A stretch of 64,000 nt of DNA from 21-14-0-10-47-8 sp966211455. GTDB lineage: Bacteria; Bdellovibrionota; Bdellovibrionia; Bdellovibrionales; Bdellovibrionaceae. Below, in pieces: positions 58,342 through 64,000 of this stretch. The translations under genes were made by a program, and so were the position numbers. Each line of letters starts with the position of its first letter. Position 1 is the first letter of the stretch. The stretch is taken from positions 60,303 through 124,302 of the forward strand of contig CBIHNI010000015.1 in assembly GCA_966211455.1 (NCBI GenBank). Direction: 5' to 3'. The notes under the pieces are model-generated. The model was given only the letters and a program-made list of their open reading frames with translations. It was not told the origin of the DNA and did not search any database.

Positions 58342-59148
58342 TTATTGCTCCCCTTGTTTTTTTGAAATTGGATATAAACAAACACCTAACTGATAAACTT
58401 GTGTCCTTTTTCCGGACTCAAGATAGGCGCATAATTCTCTCGAAAAATTCTGAATCATTTTTTTCGCTTGAGGAATTTTCTGCGGATCTACAGCCATCGA
58501 CATTGAAGTCATATTACGGATTTCGATATCATCATTTTCTAAAGACTCGACCGCTTTCTTTAAGACCTGCTTTTGAAGCCGCTTGTGGGCTGAAGACGTA
58601 ATGCTCTTGTCCGCAGAGGAAACCTGCTCAACTGTTTTATGAAGTTTTCCGTCTCGATCCTCTAAAAGCTCGAGGCGAATCAAGCGTTTAATCGCGAGCT
58701 TCACTTCGACTTCAGAGATTCCGAGCTGTTGCGAAATCCACTTTGGATCTGAGTTAAAATCTTTTGTGAAAGTCAGCTCCATAATCGCGCCATGGTACCA
58801 ATCGGCAATGACCCTCCAAATGTCGGCTGTGAGATCTCGTCGCCCATCACTTTTGGCTTCGAGATTTTTGAACGCAGGCGCGATTCTTTTAAGTCCCACT
58901 GCCTTTTGCCTAGCTGCAATCGAAGTTAAGAATTTCTTTTGTTCTGCTGGCGAAAGCTCGAGCTTGGAAAAAACAGATTCGCATATTTTATAAGAAGGAA
59001 TCTGTTTTCCAGAGAGTATTCGCGAAAGCGATGCAACGTCGATTCCGAGAGCTCTTGCAAAAGCCCTCGTCGAGTAGCGGGGATTTTTTTCGCAGCGACG
59101 AGCGAGTTCTTCATTTAAACATTCTTGGAAAAAATCTGACTGGTTCAT
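58342..59148 (-). CDS. TIGR02147-family regulator
   Basis: 268 residues from ATG 59148 (the frame is open to 59199; the ribosome site is unclear). N-terminal HTH: STRAFARALGIDVASLSRILSGKQIPSYKICESVFSKLELSPAEQKKFL. C-terminal region DPKWISQQLGISEVEVKLAIKRLIRLELLEDRDGKL is a second winged helix, as in this family of Bdellovibrio-type proteins. It precedes the secreted metalloprotease in one transcription unit and probably controls it. Confidence 0.8.
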   Translation of the reverse strand: MNQSDFFQECLNEELARRCEKNPRYSTRAFARALGIDVASLSRILSGKQIPSYKICESVFSKLELSPAEQKKFLTSIAARQKAVGLKRIAPAFKNLEAKSDGRRDLTADIWRVIADWYHGAIMELTFTKDFNSDPKWISQQLGISEVEVKLAIKRLIRLELLEDRDGKLHKTVEQVSSADKSITSSAHKRLQKQVLKKAVESLENDDIEIRNMTSMSMAVDPQKIPQAKKMIQNFSRELCAYLESGKRTQVYQLGVCLYPISKKQGEQ

Positions 59149-59424
59149 GGAAGGTAATAAAGAACGAATTCCAAAGTCTGGCAACATTGTTTTCAACAAA
59201 GCGTTGAAAGTTAATTTTCAACATGGGCGATGAATCGGTCGATTTGGAGAACACATAGCTATCGGTTCTCCAACATGGAGAACATATACCTAAGAAAAGT
59301 AATTGTTCTCCACGATTTTTAAAATCACGAGCAAATTCAATAATTTAACATTTCAGAACTCTCACGAAGCGCAGTTCCAAGATCGTCCACTAGGGGGCAC
59401 CATCTTTAGGGATATTCGGATCGA

Positions 59425-59553
59425 ATGGTTCAAGAAAATCCTTACGTCGCGGTTCATGAATACAGTGATGAAGACTTGAAAGCGATTTTTCAAAAGATGC
59501 TTCGCTTTACGCCGTTGATTTTAGAGCTGCGCACAAGGCTGTCGTCGACATGA
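59425..59553 (+). CDS. Short ORF overlapping the nucleotidyltransferase start
   Basis: 42 residues (MVQENPYVAVHEYSDEDLKAIFQKM...). Its TGA overlaps the ATG of the next frame (ATGA). No ribosome site and no Cys. It could be the remnant of a HEPN-like partner, as MNT nucleotidyltransferases often have one. Low confidence. Confidence 0.35.
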   Translation: MVQENPYVAVHEYSDEDLKAIFQKMLRFTPLILELRTRLSST

Positions 59554-59866
59554 GACTAAGTAAGCGTGAAGTGCAAAACCTGTTGGAAAGTCTATCTCAG
59601 AATCTGCGAGCGATTCCGTATCGGGTTTATCTTTTCGGAAGCCGCGTCGACGACCAAAAAAAGGTGGAGACACTGATCTGCTGCTGATCGTGTCCCCGCA
59701 AGACTTCGGCACCGTATATGAGATGAAGTCCGTTTTGAAATTCGATTTGGAGACCGCCGCTGGCGATCAGCACGTTGATCTGACCTTGGCCACCGACGAG
59801 AAATTCAAGCAGGATCCTTTTATTTCCGCCATCGCCGATGAGATGGTTTTGCTAAACTCGATTTAA
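59550..59866 (+). pseudogene. MNT-type nucleotidyltransferase, frameshifted at an A7 run
   Basis: The first frame reads to YRVYLFGSRVDDQKK and then stops. Adding one A to the A7 run at ~59656-59662 restores GSRVDDQKKGGDTDLLLIVSPQDF, the pattern GSR-x-n-DTDLLL of the minimal nucleotidyltransferase fold, continuing to a stop at 59866 (105 residues). It is a one-base deletion, a sequencing error in the homopolymer or a slippage site. Confidence 0.7.
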
Positions 59867-60051
59867 CGATCGTACTTTACCAACAGTAAAACCGAGACAG
59901 GTATTGGGCTAGAGCACCTGAATTTTAATTTATCATCTAGAAAGGGCATTCATTTTTCGCAAGACGCTAGGTTTGGTCGCTTGACCAATTTTGCAAAGTC
60001 CGCTCTATTTAATTTCAGGGTATATTAAATGTTATTTTTGAGGGGGTTGGT

Positions 60052-60534
60052 ATGAAGGTCGTTTTGCTTTTGATGTTGCTATCGGTAACTGCGTCGGCTG
60101 AAGGTCTGTCAGGCAAATGGAAATGGGATTCTTGCCGACTTCTTCAAGGCTCATCCAAATGCGAAAGCAACATTGACATCCTGGATTTGAAAATCAGCGA
60201 AAATCTTCAGCAAGTTTGTTATCAATACAGCTATTCAGATGGTGCACCCGAACAGACTTTTTGTGGACAGGCCTACGACAGGTCAGAACTGCACGGTGAC
60301 CCGATGAAAGACATCGTCGACAAAAAAGAAATCACGATCCACGAAAATCAATTGTCGTCCACGATCACGCAGCAATCTGGTGGCGAACGCAGGATCTATA
60401 GCTTAACTTTGTCTAAGGATGGAAAATTTTTAGCTATGTACGATTACATTTTTTACTATCAGTATTCCAAATCAACTGGCACTTGGGAACGAACCTCTAA
60501 GTGGCAAAAAGAGCATTTTTTCTCTTCTAAATAG
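60052..60534 (+). CDS. Secreted lipocalin-like protein, unknown
   Basis: 160 residues from ATG 60052; GAGGGGG upstream. Signal peptide (MKVVLLLMLLSVTASA). The mature part is a beta-rich chain (LSGKWKWDSCRLLQGSSKCESNID; KEITIHENQLSSTITQQSGGERRIYSLTL), with four Cys that may pair. Looks like a small lipocalin or calycin, but no family is confirmed. Confidence 0.65.
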   Translation: MKVVLLLMLLSVTASAEGLSGKWKWDSCRLLQGSSKCESNIDILDLKISENLQQVCYQYSYSDGAPEQTFCGQAYDRSELHGDPMKDIVDKKEITIHENQLSSTITQQSGGERRIYSLTLSKDGKFLAMYDYIFYYQYSKSTGTWERTSKWQKEHFFSSK

Positions 60535-60628
60535 TCCGAAGCGAGGGATAGCTTATCTCCCTGCGGCCGGACCTAGACGATATCAAAAATGCAGTTTCAG
60601 TTGTCTGTAGCTGCATGTCGCTTATTTT

Positions 60629-61429
60629 TTAAGACGCCTTCGGACTTCGGATTTGTGCGCGGATTTTTGCGATAAAACTGAGCTGCTGATCGATCATGAC
60701 CGCGATGACTTGTCTTTCATTTGGGTCGGTTGCGTTTTTGTACGAAGCTTGAAGAACTTCGAGATCGTGCACGGATTCTTGAAGCTCTTTGTTTTCGGCT
60801 TCGATTTGATCCAACTTAACTTTTTCTTGAACGCGCTTGTCACCGACGGTGAAATTTAAAACCAGAGAGCTAAGGACCGCGACCAAAAGGGCCGGGTTCC
60901 CAAGCTTTCGTACGATCGTGCGATCGCGATCGGCCAAGCGGATGATGACCCGGAACCACATCAAACGCTGGGGCATTTGTGCATAGCCGGCCGCCCAGAC
61001 AGCCTGGCCGCCATACCAAAGAAGTCGAACCATCAATAGGTCCATGGCCCAAGCAGCAAATTTGGCGGAAACATCGGCCGCATAAAGACCCCAGAAAAAT
61101 GTCGCACGTCCGACATAATCCGAGCCGAAGCATTCGCTCATGGCTTTGAAGTGTTGGGGATCATCTAGGATTTTTCTGAACTCTTCACCGAATTGAAACT
61201 GATTGAACTGTCGTTTTGAATAAGCATCGCTGAGGAGCGGGATCAATCCCGTCTGCTGAAATGAAGAATACCAAACGCGACCCAGGGCCATGTGTCGCTC
61301 CATCATATCGCCAGAGCACAGCTCTTTTGTTTTGTAATATCCTTCGGTCGAAGGCTCGTCCGCAAATGCGGACAAGCATCCAAGACTGATCAAAAGACTG
61401 AAAAAACAAATTCTAAGTAAAGAAATCAC
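60629..61429 (-). CDS. Exported or membrane protein, unknown
   Basis: 266 residues from ATG 61429. Signal peptide (LLRICFFSLLISLGCLSAFA) followed by a soluble N-part, then several hydrophobic stretches (~115-145, ~180-200), and a coiled-coil C-terminus (KVKLDQIEAENKELQESVHDLEVLQ). It is coupled with the next gene (22 bases apart). Possible secretion or envelope component; no family recognised. Confidence 0.55.
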   Translation of the reverse strand: MISLLRICFFSLLISLGCLSAFADEPSTEGYYKTKELCSGDMMERHMALGRVWYSSFQQTGLIPLLSDAYSKRQFNQFQFGEEFRKILDDPQHFKAMSECFGSDYVGRATFFWGLYAADVSAKFAAWAMDLLMVRLLWYGGQAVWAAGYAQMPQRLMWFRVIIRLADRDRTIVRKLGNPALLVAVLSSLVLNFTVGDKRVQEKVKLDQIEAENKELQESVHDLEVLQASYKNATDPNERQVIAVMIDQQLSFIAKIRAQIRSPKAS

Positions 61430-61451
61430 GAGCCCTGCCTGCTTGGGGAAA

Positions 61452-62456
61452 CTATTTGTTCTGTCTCATTTTCTCGATGTTATTTCGTTCCAAAATAATC
61501 TGTGTCGAAAGGCTGACGGTTTGTAAGACGTAAGCCTCGATTTTTTTCTCGAGCTCTTCTTTTAAACTGCTCCTGAACAGTTGATCCATCTCGGTCTTTG
61601 CTTGCGCGACGGTGAGGCTTGGATTTTCAGAGATCGTTTCGGCGTCGATCGCAGCGGTTTGATCCATATAGCTACTGACTGTCGCGGCCCCAGCGGCGAT
61701 TGATCCAACGGCAGCCAGTGCGCCGCCAGCTCGGATCGTTGTCATCGATCGACGGTAGCTTGTAACGGCTTTTGCAAGCGTGTTTTCAGATTTCCAGCCA
61801 CGTGTTTCTTCAAGTCCATGTCGTAGGATATTCCAACCACCTTTTATATCATCAGCGTTATAGACAAATACGGCCACGGCCTTTCTGATCTCGCTTGGTT
61901 TGTATTGCTCCAGCGCCAATAAAGCTTTCATGTCTTGCATCGCTTGCGGAATTTTAGATTGATCTTCGATACGCTCCATAAACCGACCGAAGCCGAACGT
62001 CAGATAGTAAGGAGAGGAAAGAATTTGATGCGCATCATATGCAAGCTTGTAGGCGATGCCACGCAGATGCTCATATTTTTCCAGTTGTACGATATTATAA
62101 TATTTTTCGCCGATCTGTGAAGCGGTTGGTCCCAAAACCAAAGCGGCGATCTCTACAAAAAGCAATCCAATAGTCAGGGAAGCTGGATTACTGACGTCAT
62201 CAAGGGCAACCGCTTTCGCGTACTCTCTCTTCTCGGCGGTGCGAAGGATGGTATTCAAGGCCAAGAGCTTTTGCTGCATTTTCGCCAAAGCGGCTTCGGC
62301 GTCGACGATCTTCTCGTTTTGCAAACGGCGTTTTTCGATCAATGCCAGACGCTCACTGACCGTTAGCACCTCAGAGCCACGGCCCAAGGCAAGCAGTGGG
62401 GAACAGACGATGGATGCCGATAAGACAGATGTTACGAAACCTTTCATCAAACGCAT
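61452..62456 (-). CDS. Exported protein with coiled coil, unknown
   Basis: 334 residues from ATG 62456 with AAAGGGAG upstream. Signal peptide (MRLMKGFVTSVLSASIVCSPLLALG). Two predicted helical coiled coils (~35-80: LALIEKRRLQNEKIVDAEAALAKMQQKL; ~280-334: KEELEKKIEAYVLQTVSLSTQIILERNN) with hydrophobic segments ~95-115 and ~240-262. In one operon with 60629. No family recognised. Confidence 0.6.
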   Translation of the reverse strand: MRLMKGFVTSVLSASIVCSPLLALGRGSEVLTVSERLALIEKRRLQNEKIVDAEAALAKMQQKLLALNTILRTAEKREYAKAVALDDVSNPASLTIGLLFVEIAALVLGPTASQIGEKYYNIVQLEKYEHLRGIAYKLAYDAHQILSSPYYLTFGFGRFMERIEDQSKIPQAMQDMKALLALEQYKPSEIRKAVAVFVYNADDIKGGWNILRHGLEETRGWKSENTLAKAVTSYRRSMTTIRAGGALAAVGSIAAGAATVSSYMDQTAAIDAETISENPSLTVAQAKTEMDQLFRSSLKEELEKKIEAYVLQTVSLSTQIILERNNIEKMRQNK

Positions 62457-62678
62457 AAAAAACTCCCTTTAGTTTTTATTCCGACAGGGGAGCCTGTTGC
62501 GAATACTGGTCCGCTCTCTTTGTCTGCTTTAATTGGTAATAGAGAAAATTGCTGTTGTCTGGATAGACAGTGGTCATAATTTGGCCACTGGCGGACTTTG
62601 GGGCTAATTCTGATTGCTTTGTAAAGTCTGGGTATTGAGCTCAATCCCAGTCGCCTTGTGAGTCATTGGGGCCTCCGG

Positions 62679-63545
62679 TTATTTCTGCCAGCCCGGAGAC
62701 CAGGCGGTCGTGCGGCCGCCGATTTCTTCGTGGACGATCTTGTGGCCGCGCGATGTTTTCGAATTTTTGACTTTGCCCCAGCGGTGGTGGAAGAGCCACT
62801 CTTTCGGGAATCTTTCGTAATCGGCCTGCACCTTCACCGCTTTCTTTACGACCGATAGCACGGCTTTGTGCAGGGATTTGATTTGTGCCGGGGTCAGCTT
62901 CGCCGCCAAATGATGTGGTGATAGTTTCGCTTGATACAAAATCTCGTCGGCGAGCCAGTTACCGACGCCGGCGAACAGGGATTGATCCAGCAGGACGGAC
63001 TTGATGGATTTTTTTCTTCTCTTCAGCTTTTCTGCCAGAACTTTTGCCGATGGGAAATCGATCATCGGATCAAAGCCCAGGGCCTTGATGCGCGGGTGGG
63101 TCTCCGGATCGTCGGTGAGCCACATACGGCCGAAGCGTCTTGGATCTAAGAAAGCCATCTCGATGCCGCCGTCCAATTTCAGCAGCAATCGCGAGAACCA
63201 CAATCTTTCGCGGTAAGTTTTGTTCTCTTCGCTCCAAAGCTTGGCGCCACCCCAGATTCTTTCATGCTGTTTTTTGGCTTTCGGATCTAGGATGGCGACG
63301 TTGCCACTCATGCCCAGGTGAAAGATGGGCCAAGGCTTGCGGTTGAGCTTGAGCCAAAAATACTTTCCCTTGCGGCCGGTGCCGATGATCTTTGCTCCTT
63401 TTAAGGCTTTCGTCACTTCGGGGATTGGGGCAAAGGCAAAAAGAAAACGATCGGCCGGATCCGTGGTGATCTCTTTGATCTTGTGGCCGACCAGGTGCTT
63501 TTCCAATTGTTGGCGAACGGTTTCAACTTCGGCAAGTTCAGGCAT
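62679..63545 (-). CDS. mutM: Formamidopyrimidine-DNA glycosylase/Nei-family protein without zinc finger cysteines
   Basis: 288 residues from ATG 63545, so the mature chain starts with catalytic Pro-Glu (PELAEVETVRQQL). The beta-hairpin Lys is in GRKGKYFWLKL, and the helix-two-turn-helix includes SLFAGVGNWLADEI and KLTPAQIKSL. The usual four-Cys finger is replaced by HHRWGKVKNSK...GGRTTAWSPGWQK, keeping the finger Arg but no Cys, as in zincless-finger relatives. It removes oxidised bases. It is not known whether it prefers 8-oxoguanine or other lesions. Its reading frame is open above 63545. Confidence 0.85.
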   Translation of the reverse strand: MPELAEVETVRQQLEKHLVGHKIKEITTDPADRFLFAFAPIPEVTKALKGAKIIGTGRKGKYFWLKLNRKPWPIFHLGMSGNVAILDPKAKKQHERIWGGAKLWSEENKTYRERLWFSRLLLKLDGGIEMAFLDPRRFGRMWLTDDPETHPRIKALGFDPMIDFPSAKVLAEKLKRRKKSIKSVLLDQSLFAGVGNWLADEILYQAKLSPHHLAAKLTPAQIKSLHKAVLSVVKKAVKVQADYERFPKEWLFHHRWGKVKNSKTSRGHKIVHEEIGGRTTAWSPGWQK

Positions 63546-63581
63546 ACGCGGACTCCTTGGGGCATTAGACATTCTGTGCAT

Positions 63582-64000
63582 GGAAAAGGAAATGTCTAAT
63601 ATCGAAAATGTTTTCGCTTGGGACGGCGTGGATCACGCGTGGTGAGTGTTTGCGGCGAGTGAGTTTCAAAAAGGTTTCCGTCGCGCAACGGAAAAGCGGC
63701 GTTACTTGTCTGCTGATAGAAGCGAGTGCGCATGCGAGAAAGACGATAGGCATTTCTGCAGGTTCAGATGAAAGCTTGGGGTTCGATGGGAAGCTTGGCG
63801 GGCTGAAATTACGGGCGACGATAGGGCGCCGACCAATGGCACTGAAAATAACTGTCGGCACTGAAGAACATTCGCGTCAGAGGAAAATAAATTCTTGACG
63901 AGTGTTTGGGTGGATTTCCTCATTCACATTTTGCGTAAATGAAGAGTGCGTATTGCACGCATATGGCTTCATATTCTGCATTTACAAAGAGCTCATTTCC
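63582..64000. other. Right end of the window, no supported gene
   Basis: Short frames overlap on both strands without ribosome sites. A nested inverted repeat GTAAATG (63935-63941) ... CATTTAC (63979-63985), with inner TGCGT-ATTGC-ACGCA, lies at the edge; it may be regulatory for a gene to the right. Confidence 0.4.

Noticed and set aside
63608..63898. 96-codon plus-strand frame near the window end
   Set aside because: Basic, Ser/Arg-rich translation with no start signal.

Overview
The window looks like chromosomal DNA of a Bdellovibrio-like predatory or related bacterium (Bdellovibrionota). This is an inference from the gene set: two HAMP-less chemoreceptors, many short secreted or lipid-anchored proteins of unknown family, paired XRE/TIGR02147-type regulators, abundant two-component proteins and a Zn-finger protein with an archaeal-type histone fold. 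No species can be named from the sequence alone.

Layout. 1-5.1 kb: an efflux adaptor cut by the window edge, the zinc-finger/histone-fold protein, two related HTH regulators around a small secreted protein, and an Xaa-Pro aminopeptidase. 5.1-6.6 kb: an HNH endonuclease gene flanked by an exact 21-bp direct repeat, apparently inserted between the aminopeptidase and its terminator hairpin. 6.6-16 kb: Dps, a BlaI repressor with a BlaR1-like protease fused to a lytic transglycosylase, PlsC, an arginase-family enzyme, an OlsB-like acyltransferase, AsnS, a trypsin-like protease and a chemoreceptor. 16-34.8 kb: a triple-CXXCH lipoprotein, secreted repeat proteins, response regulators and kinases, a second chemoreceptor, a kinase with a periplasmic binding protein, MarR-GNAT and TetR regulators, and secreted proteins.

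34.9-40.8 kb is the most striking region. Two tandem 49-50 residue peptides share a double-glycine leader (VSAKDLKSLKGG) and an 18-residue core with conserved CWWE-x-CG-x-x-KIG-x-x-C. They are followed on the same strand by a PLP-fold enzyme and a divergent SelO/YdiU-like protein. Two Fe(II)/2-oxoglutarate-type oxygenases and a helical protein with clustered His and Glu lie alongside. I read this as a candidate ribosomally made, post-translationally modified peptide (RiPP) cluster of an unfamiliar type.

41-45.8 kb holds a double-domain KaiC-like ATPase with a hybrid histidine kinase, a DUF72 protein and a CMD-family protein. At 45,931 there is tRNA-Leu(CAG). Its 3' part is repeated at 56,742-56,797 and bounds a 10.8-kb integrative element carrying a tyrosine integrase, excisionase-like proteins, a RepA/primase-like ATPase, a repressor, a serine recombinase, a membrane-anchored HNH protein and a HAM1-SIR2 gene pair that resembles the effector half of the Kongming anti-phage system. 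57-64 kb returns to chromosomal content: a secreted metalloprotease with a TIGR02147 regulator, a frameshifted nucleotidyltransferase, secreted or membrane proteins and a zincless Fpg/Nei glycosylase.
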